A DNA stretch of 64,000 bases from Legionella sp. PC997 (GCF_014109825.1 NZ_CP059576.1:3393501-3457500), one strand, 5' to 3'. Numbered from the stretch's first letter, positions 27,882-37,330 are shown. Translations and numbers: made by a program. The notes: generated by a model not told the origin, from the letters alone.

Positions 27882-29444
27882 TTAAGGAGAGTAAATAGAT
27901 TTTGAACAACCAGGGTTCTCTTTAGGTTTACATACATTCAACAGAGGCTTTTTACTTAGATATTCGTCGGTCTTAAAAAAGGCAATGGCAGAATTTGGTG
28001 TTGCTAATTGGTTTTGTTCATATTGATGCAGTAAATTGCATAGTTCCGTATATCCTAATGCGGCTGCAAGTTCATGCAGTGATACAACAACTAAGGAGGA
28101 TGCATCAATGGATTGATTTGGGTGATTTTTTTTACGAACTAATTCGTCCACTAAGCCTTCATCTATTTGTGCAGCACGTGCAAATTGATACAGGGAATCG
28201 ACCTGGATGTTTAAGCTCATGGTTTGGGTTAGTGGGCAAGCAAGTAATTCTTTTACAACATCGATATGGTTGCAGCAAATGGCAATTAACATGGGAGTAA
28301 TCCCTTTAGCATCCGATACAAGATTGGGATCAATGCCCTCTTTTATAAGACTTTTAGCCATGACGGGATCATTATCTAATGCGGTAAGAAGCAGTAAATG
28401 GGAACCTGATTGTTTCATTTTTGTTGCATTAATTTGATGTATTGATCGGAGTTCGGGGTGATTTTCCCATGCTGCCATGCGTTTTTTGAATTCTTCCTCA
28501 TTTGATTTATTACAATAAATATTAGTTACAAACGCACATTGATTACCCGACGAGAATGCGTTAAATACGCTCTGGGCTATCTCTGGTACCTGCGCTCCCG
28601 GGATGCGTTCAGGTTCATGACTCCCGTTAATGAATAGCCATTGATCCAGTGCCGGATCATATCCCACCGTAAGAGCATGATCGCCACTGCCAAGAATTAA
28701 AGCAATTGGTTTTTTTATTCCATTTAATTCATTTTTGAGGGTTAGAAAATATTGAAATAATTCCTCAGGGCTATACCCCCCTATAAAACAGCTTATCCTG
28801 CTAATTCCACCATTTTGTTCCAGCTTTTTGGAAAGTACTCGCGGAGCACTGAGCAATGTATCTTGTTTTAACTGCGCGCCCTTTTCAAATAAAGGACCAT
28901 GGAATCCAGGTCTCTGATATATTTCTACACCCTCAAAAAAAGCCATATACTCACGTTCTGGATTAGAAAACGCTGTTTCCAATGAGTCTAGCTTTTTTTT
29001 GCAGTCTTCTAATTGCTGCTTTATAAAAATAGCGTATAAAAATTCATTCTCTTTCCTGTTGAGTTCCCTTTTCAACTGACCGAAATCAATCTGCTCTACC
29101 TGTAACAAATCCAGGGACCATATTTTTCTCATCTCGCGAAGTTTATCGTCAAGATTTAACGTGTTTATTAAAGATTTTTTGGCTTCTTCTTGTAATTGCT
29201 GGCTAGGATTTACAACCTCTTTCTCCAACATATCGATAATTCTACGAATATCATCCCGTTCGTTATAAATATTGATAAGCTCTAAGAAACGTTTCTCCAA
29301 TGGATTGAATTCTTCGGCGAGAATTGCTTGCATTCCCATGTTGGCAACACCAAAGCACATTCCGCCAGGATCAGGGTGATATCCTGATTCGTTCATCAAC
29401 TCAACGAGCCAATCTTTATTCTCTTTATCTCTCACTTGTGGCAC
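27882..29444 (-). CDS. C58-like cysteine hydrolase domain with ankyrin repeats
   Basis: 520 residues starting at GTG with TAGG upstream. The N-terminus has DPGGMCFGVANMG (Cys30). After a coiled-coil insertion come LGSGDHALTVGYD (His256) and WLFINGSHEP (Asn273), a Cys-His-Asn order with 17 residues between the last two, as in C58-type folds. Residues ~345-440 form about two ankyrin-like units (LLLLTALDNDPVMAKSLIKE, TPMLIAICCNHIDVVKELL). Legionella AnkH also combines ankyrin repeats with a protease-like domain, so a translocated effector is likely. Host target unknown. Confidence 0.78.
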   Translation of the reverse strand: MPQVRDKENKDWLVELMNESGYHPDPGGMCFGVANMGMQAILAEEFNPLEKRFLELINIYNERDDIRRIIDMLEKEVVNPSQQLQEEAKKSLINTLNLDDKLREMRKIWSLDLLQVEQIDFGQLKRELNRKENEFLYAIFIKQQLEDCKKKLDSLETAFSNPEREYMAFFEGVEIYQRPGFHGPLFEKGAQLKQDTLLSAPRVLSKKLEQNGGISRISCFIGGYSPEELFQYFLTLKNELNGIKKPIALILGSGDHALTVGYDPALDQWLFINGSHEPERIPGAQVPEIAQSVFNAFSSGNQCAFVTNIYCNKSNEEEFKKRMAAWENHPELRSIHQINATKMKQSGSHLLLLTALDNDPVMAKSLIKEGIDPNLVSDAKGITPMLIAICCNHIDVVKELLACPLTQTMSLNIQVDSLYQFARAAQIDEGLVDELVRKKNHPNQSIDASSLVVVSLHELAAALGYTELCNLLHQYEQNQLATPNSAIAFFKTDEYLSKKPLLNVCKPKENPGCSKSIYSP

Positions 29445-29547
29445 ATTTGCCTACTTTTTCATCACATTATAAGAGATGCAAGCATAAAGCGTAGCTTGAT
29501 GACTTGCAACCACCAACAATTGCAACCAAAACCCAGGGGCATCACGG

Positions 29548-30624
29548 TTACTTCTTTACAGGAACATTTTTTAACATGTCGCTAGATTCTTCCAGCGCAT
29601 TATTAATTTTTGATACTACATCGTATTTAGAATGAAAAAATCTATTACGCCCGCTCTTTCCAACGGGTTGGGCTAAAATCTTCGCATCTTCTTTGGTAAT
29701 TTCGGCTGCTTTAATATAAGTCTTAATCGATTGCCGCAAAGTTTTATCTAATTGAGAGATGATCTCGTAATAATTCTTTGATTCATCAATAGGCCTTGCA
29801 AAATTTCTCGTGAGTTGTTCCGTAGCACTCTGGATTTGTTTTATCTTGTTTTCAATAACCTGGTATTTTTCATTATCTACCCCATATTTTTTTTCTAATT
29901 TATTGCGTATTTTTATCAGGGCTCGTTCTAAATTTACTGCTGCACCAACAACCATTTGCTGTTTTTTCTGAAAAAGATCATAAACCTCAATAAGGTGTTC
30001 TTGAGTATTATATTTTCTGATGTAGTCGGTATTATAATTTCTAATCAAGCCAAAAGTGTGTTTGGAAGGATTAAAATTCTCTACCTGATTCGTATATGTG
30101 TCGGAAACTTCGTCATATTCCTGGTAGTAATTTTTAGTTCGAGAACGATATTCTGAAGCTGGATATACATCGTTCGACCAAGGATCGCAAATATAAGCTT
30201 CTTTACCCCAGGTTTCCGGTTTTCGAGGGTCACTGTCTTTTTGTCTTCCAACAACAAGTACCACATGATTTCCGCCTTGTAATTGAAAAACTTCTGCATT
30301 TACATGAGGGACATAATGAGCAATATAATCTAAAGCCAATTCGGAAAGCTCATTACAATTTCCAATCGAATATTTTTTACTGCACTGAATAGATTGATAA
30401 AACTCATAAACATAATAGTCAAACTCTAGCCAGGAACTTACAGTTTTTTGAGATTGTTCTCTTACATCTTTTACTGCGTCGCTAAGACTTTTTTTCTTAT
30501 CAAGAGGATAAGAATTATTAATAAGTTGAGTTCCACCTTCTATAATAAATTCTCTTGCGTATTTATTAGCGAGAAGAGCAGCATCCTTATTTGAGTAAGG
30601 AACAATCGCCTTGGGCAACTTCAT
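29548..30624 (-). CDS. Transglutaminase-like/papain-fold effector candidate with coiled coil
   Basis: 358 residues from ATG 30624; the frame could extend to a TTG at 30633. Residues 86-150 have YSIGNCNELSELALDY (Cys90), GGNHVVLVVGR (His120) and AYICDPWSN (Asp147), the G-x-C / H / D layout of transglutaminase-like and related cysteine enzymes. Residues ~210-330 are a long helical or coiled-coil region. There is no signal peptide. Activity could be proteolysis, transamidation or deamidation. It follows the ankyrin/C58-like gene's orientation and context. Confidence 0.72.
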   Translation of the reverse strand: MKLPKAIVPYSNKDAALLANKYAREFIIEGGTQLINNSYPLDKKKSLSDAVKDVREQSQKTVSSWLEFDYYVYEFYQSIQCSKKYSIGNCNELSELALDYIAHYVPHVNAEVFQLQGGNHVVLVVGRQKDSDPRKPETWGKEAYICDPWSNDVYPASEYRSRTKNYYQEYDEVSDTYTNQVENFNPSKHTFGLIRNYNTDYIRKYNTQEHLIEVYDLFQKKQQMVVGAAVNLERALIKIRNKLEKKYGVDNEKYQVIENKIKQIQSATEQLTRNFARPIDESKNYYEIISQLDKTLRQSIKTYIKAAEITKEDAKILAQPVGKSGRNRFFHSKYDVVSKINNALEESSDMLKNVPVKK

Positions 30625-30727
30625 AACAATCAAAATTAAGCAGATTTAATTCAAATTATAGTTCAGTATGTTCCGTTTCTGGGATTATTTGATCAATTTG
30701 ACGCCTAAATGTTCCTATCAAAATAAA

Positions 30728-31513
30728 TTACGTATGCTTTGTTTTTCCATGAAGAAACGCCGTAATGCGAGTACTTAGGGCATCAGGAACTAACTTAGCA
30801 GAATACGCAAGCATCTTATTTATGATCCCAGGAATAATAAATAGTTTATTTTGTTTAAGGCCTCGATAGGCCGCTTTTGCAACGTATTCCGTAGATTTGA
30901 CCCCAATAAGACCTCGAGCTAAAAAACTATTTTCCATCCCAGCTTTTTTAAAAAAATCTGACTGGGTAGGACCAGGACAAAGTATGGAAATTGTAACTCC
31001 TGTGCCTTTTAATTCATAAGCCAGTGCTCGTGAAAAGAATACTACATAACTTTTTGAGGCATAATACATGGCCATAAAAGGACCGGGTTGAAAGGCTGCA
31101 GTAGAGGCGACTTGAAGTATCTTACCTCGACCTTTTTGGATAAATTTTTTGACAAAATAATAAGTTAATTTAGTTAATGCCGCCATATTGAGTTGTATCA
31201 TTTCATTTAAATACTTCTCATCCATAGAGGAAAAATCGCCCAGGTAACCAATACCTGCGTTAATAACCAAACAATCTACTTCTATATTAAGAGTCTCAAT
31301 TTTCTTCACTAAAGCAGCAGGAGATTTAAGTGCGCTGAGATCCAGTGGAATGATAGTTACCTCGACCGGATACTTTTCTTTGATTTGAAGAGCAAGCTCT
31401 TCCAACAGACGCTGATTTCTCGCAGTTAAAATTAAATCATGACCTTGACTTACAAATTCAAACGCTAACGATCGGCCAATTCCTCTTGAGGCACCCGTGA
31501 TGAGAGTCATCAT
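30728..31513 (-). CDS. Short-chain dehydrogenase/reductase
   Basis: 261 residues with all classical SDR signatures: TGASRGIG nucleotide-binding loop at the N-terminus, LVINAGIG (NAG motif), the catalytic Ser in VASTAAFQPG, and Y-x3-K as YYASKSYV. The CPGPTQSDF segment after it is typical of SDRs related to DltE/YqjQ-like proteins. NADP preference is suggested by the Arg in the first loop. Substrate is unknown. A second ATG lies one codon in. Confidence 0.9.
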   Translation of the reverse strand: MMTLITGASRGIGRSLAFEFVSQGHDLILTARNQRLLEELALQIKEKYPVEVTIIPLDLSALKSPAALVKKIETLNIEVDCLVINAGIGYLGDFSSMDEKYLNEMIQLNMAALTKLTYYFVKKFIQKGRGKILQVASTAAFQPGPFMAMYYASKSYVVFFSRALAYELKGTGVTISILCPGPTQSDFFKKAGMENSFLARGLIGVKSTEYVAKAAYRGLKQNKLFIIPGIINKMLAYSAKLVPDALSTRITAFLHGKTKHT

Positions 31514-31594
31514 TTTTAAAAACGTCGATTAATCACCTTTCCCTATATTATAGATGATTACTGCATCAGATCGTGGCCCCCCCAACAGTATGCT

Positions 31595-32569
31595 TCACCT
31601 AAATTTAAAAGACTTGAGATCGTTCTCTTCCAAATCACCCAAATAGATAGCGGGTTGTATTCCAATAGTGGAATCGGAAGTGTTAATTATCGTACCTATC
31701 TCCGTGTGAGCAGCTTTTTTTTCAACCTTAATAAAAAGGGTCCCCGGGCGAGCTACTAAATTAGGTTTTTCTGCGCCATCAGCGATAATCAGCTGTACAT
31801 CCAAAGATATATTGTTGTCATTAACAAAATTAGATAAAGAGCTTTGTACACTATCGTAACAAATTTCCACGCCCAACTTCAGTCCAGAAAACTCCTTAAC
31901 TAAGGTGTCCTCCATCCCTGATTTGAAAAAAATTCGACGTAAATCCAGGTAATTTAAAAAACCTTCATCAGTATAATCAAAATCATAATTTGTATGGGGA
32001 TATCTTTTTTTGTATTTTTCTACCTGGCCACGATGGAAAAAATATGCCGTGTTGCGATAATAATTTTGTGAATCGTGCTTTGATTTTTTATACCAACAAA
32101 ATGTTCCTGGAGCAATTAACATGTCTGTGTCTTTGGACAGTTCTTGTATTCTTTTTTTAAATAAATTTTTTTGCGTTTGAGAATAATATTTGTGATAACA
32201 GGTTTCGGATTGATCTTTAAAAAGATACTCCGGTGCTACAAATATTGCTCGCGGTGTTGCCATTGTAGGCGGCTTTAATTGTGTTTCTTCCTTTTTTAGC
32301 ACTTTAAACATTATAGACCAGGGTAAGCTTGTTTTTTTACTTTTAGTAGAAGGATGATTCATTTCATTGCTAGCTGTTTCTTGCAGCGTTTTTTTAGCAA
32401 GAAGAATGCGTTTTTCTAAAATGTTTAACCGTTCCTCAAAAGAAGAAGAAAAAAACTCCTCATCGGGTTGAAATACAAAAACTTTAAAATTCGCAATTTC
32501 GCTTGAGAGGGAGTTGCTTTGCTTAGCTGTATTTTTAGGCGTGTCAATCACTTCTTTTTTATGACGCAT
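31595..32569 (-). CDS. Nitrilase-superfamily (carbon-nitrogen hydrolase) protein, effector-like
   Basis: 324 residues; AAAGG lies seven bases before the ATG. The nitrilase catalytic triad is legible: Glu114 in FVAPEYLFKD, Lys188 in VEKYKKRYPH and Cys237 in KLGVEICYDS. An N-terminal extension of ~100 residues is charged and helical, unlike ordinary nitrilases of ~270 residues. The tail LGDLEENDLKSFKFR has an acidic patch followed by a hydrophobic end, as in E-block Dot/Icm signals. Substrate unknown; it may hydrolyse an amide in the host or bacterium. Confidence 0.75.
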   Translation of the reverse strand: MRHKKEVIDTPKNTAKQSNSLSSEIANFKVFVFQPDEEFFSSSFEERLNILEKRILLAKKTLQETASNEMNHPSTKSKKTSLPWSIMFKVLKKEETQLKPPTMATPRAIFVAPEYLFKDQSETCYHKYYSQTQKNLFKKRIQELSKDTDMLIAPGTFCWYKKSKHDSQNYYRNTAYFFHRGQVEKYKKRYPHTNYDFDYTDEGFLNYLDLRRIFFKSGMEDTLVKEFSGLKLGVEICYDSVQSSLSNFVNDNNISLDVQLIIADGAEKPNLVARPGTLFIKVEKKAAHTEIGTIINTSDSTIGIQPAIYLGDLEENDLKSFKFR

Positions 32570-32722
32570 ACAGGAACCTTTAATGATAAAATGATAATTA
32601 CCGTTTTGAGTTAAAAATTTACTAACTACATCAAATCATATCAACTGAACACATTTTAATCAATTATTCAAAGCAAATCAGCTACACCCGTGGACGGTAT
32701 AATGCGTGTAAAATTCCTCTCT

Positions 32723-32751
32723 TTGATGACTGACCAATAGTCCTATATAAT
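32723..32751 (+). promoter_or_regulatory. Sigma-70 promoter for mltA
   Basis: TTGATG and TATAAT are separated by 17 bases. Transcription would begin near 32758, about 30 bases before the ATG at 32788. Confidence 0.65.
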
Positions 32752-32787
32752 CCTACTTACATCATCATGGTTGGGTAAAGGATACCA

Positions 32788-34164
32788 ATGTTTCAATCCA
32801 TTTTAATATTTGCACTTATGACATTTAGCCTCATCGCTCAAGCAGCCCTCCCTGATGATCCAATTCAGCGCTGCTTAGATGTTAGAAGGTTCGCCGACTT
32901 CACCACACGACAGAAAATGGCCGCCAAAGAGCCCGGAGTGTTCCGCTTTAAATTTCATAAAATTTCAGCATCTGAGCTACCGTTAGATAATCCATCCGGC
33001 AATATGGGCGAAGTGATTAAAGCATTGAATAACCAGATTGAAAACTGCAAGAAACATCGAGGTGAATTTCAAGCAATGACCATCGCGGGTCATACATATA
33101 AACGACAAGAATGGTGTCATAATATCAACGAGAAAATGCTCGCTCTTGCAAAATCCGCCCGTGGCGATTTTCAAAAATATTTATCGAGCATCAAAACCGA
33201 ATTTGACTGGTATAAAAGCGATGGCTGGCCCGAAAATCATGCAGGATTTAAAAAGGGTGAGTTTCAATTTACTGCTTATTATGCACCAGCTCCTGTTGAG
33301 GCACGCACCAAACGTGGCGGTGCATTTTTATATCCTATGTATAGTAATCCTGGTGTGGTGCATGTAGCTTCGGAATGCAAAAAATATAATTTGAAAGCGC
33401 CTCTTTGTGGGGTTGACCCACTCACTAAAATGGCACGTGGATTTTGTCTGAAGAATGCAGATGGCACATACTCAGTAGTGCCCGACCGAGAAGAGATTGA
33501 ACACGGAGCTTTAAATCCCAAATATATACTTGGCTACGTTAAAGACCCAAATGATCCCGCTTTTTTAATGCTTGAAGGCTCTGGTTCATTAATTCTTGAT
33601 GGCAAATTATTCCACATCAATTACGATGGGGCCAACGGCAGACCACGCACTATGCTGGGGCGCATAGTCCAATGCGCGCAAGATCCGACCTGCGGCGGGA
33701 ACCTAGACACAATGGAACGGTGTGCTAAAGATCCTAAATGTCATGATGAAGCAAAATTACGCTGTAATGTGTCTAAAAAAATTAGACAAAGTGCAGCATC
33801 GGAACAGTTGATTCGCCAATATTTAGATAACCCGCTTAACCGTGATAAAGCTGCCGACTTGCGCAATCGAGATCAAAGCTATGTATTTTTTACTAAAGAA
33901 GATGGCGGCCCTTATGGTTCAGAAAATATTTCTCTAACCCCCCATGCTTCATGTGCAACAGACCACAAGGTAATCCCTGTGGGTATGAGTTTTATCTACA
34001 ATTGCAAAAAATCGACATCTTGGTGCGTAGCCCAAGACACTGGGGGCGCTATTATGGGGGCTCATGTGGATGTTTATACGGGAGAGGGAGACCAGGCGGG
34101 TGTGGAAGCAAATCAGCTAAATCATCCAGGCTCATTGTATATAGCCCTTCCAAAACGTGGATAA
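32788..34164 (+). CDS. mltA: Membrane-bound lytic murein transglycosylase A (MltA)
   Basis: 458 residues with signal peptide MFQSILIFALMTFSLIAQA (no clear lipobox). MltA landmarks are present: FTAYYAPAPVEA, MLEGSGSLILD, YDGANGRPRTMLG, QSYVFFTKE, and a 3D-type C-terminal domain with VIPVGMSFIYN and WCVAQDTGGAIMGAHVDVY carrying the catalytic aspartate region. It cleaves peptidoglycan to 1,6-anhydro-muropeptides in the periplasm. Extra cysteine-rich insertions (ECKKYN, CGVDP, CAQDPTCGG, CAKDPKC) are longer than in E. coli. AAAGGA lies six bases before the ATG. Confidence 0.88.
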   Translation: MFQSILIFALMTFSLIAQAALPDDPIQRCLDVRRFADFTTRQKMAAKEPGVFRFKFHKISASELPLDNPSGNMGEVIKALNNQIENCKKHRGEFQAMTIAGHTYKRQEWCHNINEKMLALAKSARGDFQKYLSSIKTEFDWYKSDGWPENHAGFKKGEFQFTAYYAPAPVEARTKRGGAFLYPMYSNPGVVHVASECKKYNLKAPLCGVDPLTKMARGFCLKNADGTYSVVPDREEIEHGALNPKYILGYVKDPNDPAFLMLEGSGSLILDGKLFHINYDGANGRPRTMLGRIVQCAQDPTCGGNLDTMERCAKDPKCHDEAKLRCNVSKKIRQSAASEQLIRQYLDNPLNRDKAADLRNRDQSYVFFTKEDGGPYGSENISLTPHASCATDHKVIPVGMSFIYNCKKSTSWCVAQDTGGAIMGAHVDVYTGEGDQAGVEANQLNHPGSLYIALPKRG

Positions 34165-34196
34165 AACTCAGAAAACTTTTCTTTAAACTCCAACGT

Positions 34197-34220
34197 AGCC
34201 TGGTTGTTCGCAACCAGGTT
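34197..34220. repeat. GTAACCTGGTTGC-family palindrome, copy 1
   Basis: CCTGGTTG and CAACCAGG pair around TTCG about 35 bases past the mltA stop. It also faces the convergent 84-residue ORF. Related to the hairpins at 44964, 46792 and 60062. Confidence 0.8.
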
Positions 34221-34241
34221 CAATCCAAGTTGCGCAATAAT

Positions 34242-34496
34242 TCAAGCTTTGAAGGTATCTTTGAAATACCCATTTCTTAAATCCTCTTCAAAATCAGTTG
34301 GCCATATGGTTGCATAACCCGTATTGTACGTTTTGGTTATATCTGTGGCTTTGCACCTGATACTTACTTTCCCAAGTATAAGATAAGGATTTTGGGTGTA
34401 ATCCGTTTCATCTTGCTCAATTAAGTCGAAATCATTCTCATCATACCCATAACGGGAGAGAATATCTTGATAATTATCAAATAAATCAGCTTCCAT
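34242..34496 (-). CDS. Small hypothetical acidic protein
   Basis: 84 residues, strongly acidic at the N-terminus (LFDNYQDILSRYGYDENDF). It has a good ribosome-binding site (GAGGAG) eight to nine bases before the ATG. No family recognised, no signal peptide. It could be a cytosolic regulator or small effector. Confidence 0.55.
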   Translation of the reverse strand: MEADLFDNYQDILSRYGYDENDFDLIEQDETDYTQNPYLILGKVSIRCKATDITKTYNTGYATIWPTDFEEDLRNGYFKDTFKA

Positions 34497-34540
34497 AATC
34501 TTAACTCCTCAAATTAAAATTATAGTACGTAAAACCTGCT

Positions 34541-34552
34541 TGGTTGCAACCA
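34541..34552. repeat. Degenerate relative of the GTAACCTGGTTGC palindromes
   Basis: TGGTTGCAACCA is a perfect 12-base palindrome between the 84-residue ORF and the next gene, preceded by ACGTAAAACCTGC. It looks like a shortened form of the interspersed family. Confidence 0.45.
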
Positions 34553-34586
34553 GACACATCCATACCGGCTAAGCACTCCTCCACTA

Positions 34587-35264
34587 TTACCATATGAAGG
34601 GTATAAGCCGAGTTGTGACTTTTTTCTGATAGTCCGTATATCCGGGTAAATCATGTACGAGTATTTTTTCCTCATTTAAGATACGAGCAACTAAAAGGAA
34701 TATGAAAATGGGAAGCAAAAGCAAAGTCCACAATGAACCGAGTGCAAGCGGCGTACCAATAAAAAGAAACAGGGCTCCAAAGTACATCGGATGACGAACC
34801 AATCCGTATAGGCCTGTAGTAATTACTTTCTGTCCTTTTTCCACACGAATATTGGCCGCAGCATAGGTGTTCACTTTTGAAACCAGATAGAACATGTAGA
34901 ATGAGAACATCACGAACAGGTCACCGAGAATGGAAACATACCACGGCACTAATGACCATCCATTACGTACATCGAGCGGCGGTAGAAGGATCAGTCCTAG
35001 GCACGCAATATAGAGACAAAAGATAATTATTTTCTGAATAGGTTCCTTTTCATAGGCTATCCCGACTTCAGTACGCCGCTTAAGGAGAGCAGGATCATGT
35101 ATTGCAAGATATATACTGTAGGCAGCAGATGCACTAATAATTACCACCAGATAAACCCAACCTTGCCAATAGTTTAGGGTACCTGCAGGAATAAAAAGAA
35201 GCGCCAGAAACACAAGGATTCCTAAAACTGAAGACCGAATCAGCTGTTTATAGAGAGCGTTCAT
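34587..35264 (-). CDS. Isoprenylcysteine carboxyl methyltransferase-like membrane protein
   Basis: 225 residues with five or six membrane segments. The C-terminal GLYGLVRHPMYFGALFLF motif followed by LNEEKILVHDLPGYTDYQ is the SAM-binding signature of ICMT/PEMT-type integral-membrane methyltransferases. Bacterial members methylate phospholipids or unknown substrates; the true substrate here is undetermined. It is preceded by AAGAAG. Confidence 0.85.
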   Translation of the reverse strand: MNALYKQLIRSSVLGILVFLALLFIPAGTLNYWQGWVYLVVIISASAAYSIYLAIHDPALLKRRTEVGIAYEKEPIQKIIIFCLYIACLGLILLPPLDVRNGWSLVPWYVSILGDLFVMFSFYMFYLVSKVNTYAAANIRVEKGQKVITTGLYGLVRHPMYFGALFLFIGTPLALGSLWTLLLLPIFIFLLVARILNEEKILVHDLPGYTDYQKKVTTRLIPFIW

Positions 35265-35449
35265 ATCTACTTCTTTTCGGAAGTTATCATTAAATTATAG
35301 AACTTAAGTTCTTCTAATACATAGCGCGCTTATGCAAATACAGCTATCAACATAGTCCTGGCTAGTTTCAAAAAATCTGGAATAAGAGAAACGCAGGTAT
35401 GGTTTTGATCCAATCTTTGTTAAAGAAATATGGCAAATAAGACGCCATA

Positions 35450-35478
35450 TTGATCGAAATAAATCAAATCATTATAAT
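35450..35478 (+). promoter_or_regulatory. Sigma-70 promoter for the 608-residue gene
   Basis: TTGATC and TATAAT are separated by exactly 17 bases. Predicted transcription would start about 18-20 bases before the GTG at 35504, leaving just enough leader for the AGAGG ribosome-binding site. Confidence 0.65.
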
Positions 35479-35503
35479 CAAAGTTTAGTTTGTAGAGGCT
35501 TTT

Positions 35504-37330
35504 GTGGATAACAAATTTGAACTAAATTCTAAACCATCTTCACGTAAGTTATTTTTAAGAACGGATAATTCACCCTGCATACTTCCTAAGACAGTGGAGA
35601 AATATAATGCAACTCCGGCTATGCATTTAAATCTGCTCCCTAGCAATATAACTGGATATGTCGATTCAGGTTATTTGAGTACTTTTGAATACAAAAAAGG
35701 GCTAGGATTGGACTCGACCCTGGAATATAGTACCAATTACAAATATATTCACTTTCTTTTTTTAGACTCGGAAATTGCAGAAGTTATTCAATTAACTGGG
35801 GGAACGAGTGGATTGACCCATGATGGAGAACAGACCCATTTAATCGCGACGGAGGGAACCGTTTGGGAACTTCCTTTTTATCAATCGGAAATTCCACAAA
35901 TTTTTTATACCGACGGGGTAGAGGTAGAATTAGGATCCTTAAAAGTTCGCTCTGCTTTTGAAGTTCTTCTTGGTGGGAATTGGGCTGATTTTGCGGAAAT
36001 CATTAGCATTGAAAGCATTCTTGCCCATACATTATTCAAACAAGCACGGGGTAAAAGTGAAGAGGAGTTCTACACGCTTTTATTACAACTTGCACACCCG
36101 TATGTCATTGGAAAAACAGAAGTCCAGCCAGAAGCTTATCAACTACGCTATGATACGGCCTCAGAAAAAGCCATTTTAATTAATTGGTGGAACCGTTTAT
36201 CCAGTTCAAATAAAAATCAATTAATCATTTTTTATTCTAATCTTCACAATAAATCGCAGAGCTACCCTCAACCTAATGATTTCAAGTTTTTAAAAGAACT
36301 ACATCAGTTATATACAACTAAAAATAAATTAGAACAAAATCATCCTGAAATGCGGAGTTATTTCCATCTCGTAGAATCGGCGATCGATAAATTCGACGCG
36401 CTTTGTCGAATTTATAAAATGTATGAAAATCCAAAACAAAGTTTTATTCGCATAGGGTTAATGGATATTCTCTCTGGTAATTTTCCTCAACAAATAACGC
36501 CAAATACTTTTCATGATTTATGCAATACTCTAGAGTCTTACATAGATTATTTAACATTGGAGACTCAATTTTGTCTGCTTGTTAGCGAGATCCATTCTTT
36601 AAAGTTAACCGTAGAAGAACAAGAAAAGTTATTCCCAACATTAGGTAAGTTTGTATCCATTATTGAATTGAACTGTAAAAAAGATATGGATAATTTGCAT
36701 GCAAGGCTAGATCATTACCGCCACAATATGGCGGATATTAAAATAAATTTACCCAAAATTAGAGACGGTCTCAAAGCATATAAATATCAAAAACATTATG
36801 CACAGGCATCAAAAGTCTGCAATTTTTGTAATGAGCTACAAATAATAGAGCTTCCTACTGGCACCTTAGCGGAGTGGTTAAAAAAATTTTATATGACTCA
36901 AGCCAGTACCGTTTTTCAATCATGTGATGAATTCGAAGAAGTCATTACATATGGTAAATTAATGGATAGTTTGCTGAATCATGCAAAAAGATTGCATGAT
37001 TCAATCATAAAGTTCAATAAAGCAGGTGAACTCGATCCCCCCTTCAAAAAATATTTTCTTATTGAATTACAAAATAATATCGTTTTTTCTATAGCATGTT
37101 TTAAAAAAATAAATGAACGAGATCCCTATCGCGCTGCTCAAGACATGGATTATAAAATTCAAAAGTTATCCAGTTGGACTACCATTCTTGCAAGGGGAAA
37201 TTATAAAACAATTTATCCAGAATCAGCTCGAATGTTCTATGAGCCCTTTTTTAATCCTCAGAAAAGAGATAGAAATCAAAATGTATCCCAATACGAATTA
37301 GGAGGTTATTCCAAGAAAGGCCGGACTTAG
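35504..37330 (+). CDS. Large hypothetical protein, effector-like
   Basis: 608 residues from a GTG with AGAGG upstream; no ATG matches that site. I recognise no family. The first ~220 residues are mixed strand/helix with an N-terminal TGYVDSGYLSTFEYKKG and HFLFLDSEIAEVIQL; the rest is helical with a CNFCNELQ (C-x2-C) near 445. No signal peptide. The C-terminus (ELGGYSKKGRT) is polar. Host-directed function is inferred only from size, orphan status and neighbourhood. Confidence 0.6.
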   Translation: MDNKFELNSKPSSRKLFLRTDNSPCILPKTVEKYNATPAMHLNLLPSNITGYVDSGYLSTFEYKKGLGLDSTLEYSTNYKYIHFLFLDSEIAEVIQLTGGTSGLTHDGEQTHLIATEGTVWELPFYQSEIPQIFYTDGVEVELGSLKVRSAFEVLLGGNWADFAEIISIESILAHTLFKQARGKSEEEFYTLLLQLAHPYVIGKTEVQPEAYQLRYDTASEKAILINWWNRLSSSNKNQLIIFYSNLHNKSQSYPQPNDFKFLKELHQLYTTKNKLEQNHPEMRSYFHLVESAIDKFDALCRIYKMYENPKQSFIRIGLMDILSGNFPQQITPNTFHDLCNTLESYIDYLTLETQFCLLVSEIHSLKLTVEEQEKLFPTLGKFVSIIELNCKKDMDNLHARLDHYRHNMADIKINLPKIRDGLKAYKYQKHYAQASKVCNFCNELQIIELPTGTLAEWLKKFYMTQASTVFQSCDEFEEVITYGKLMDSLLNHAKRLHDSIIKFNKAGELDPPFKKYFLIELQNNIVFSIACFKKINERDPYRAAQDMDYKIQKLSSWTTILARGNYKTIYPESARMFYEPFFNPQKRDRNQNVSQYELGGYSKKGRT

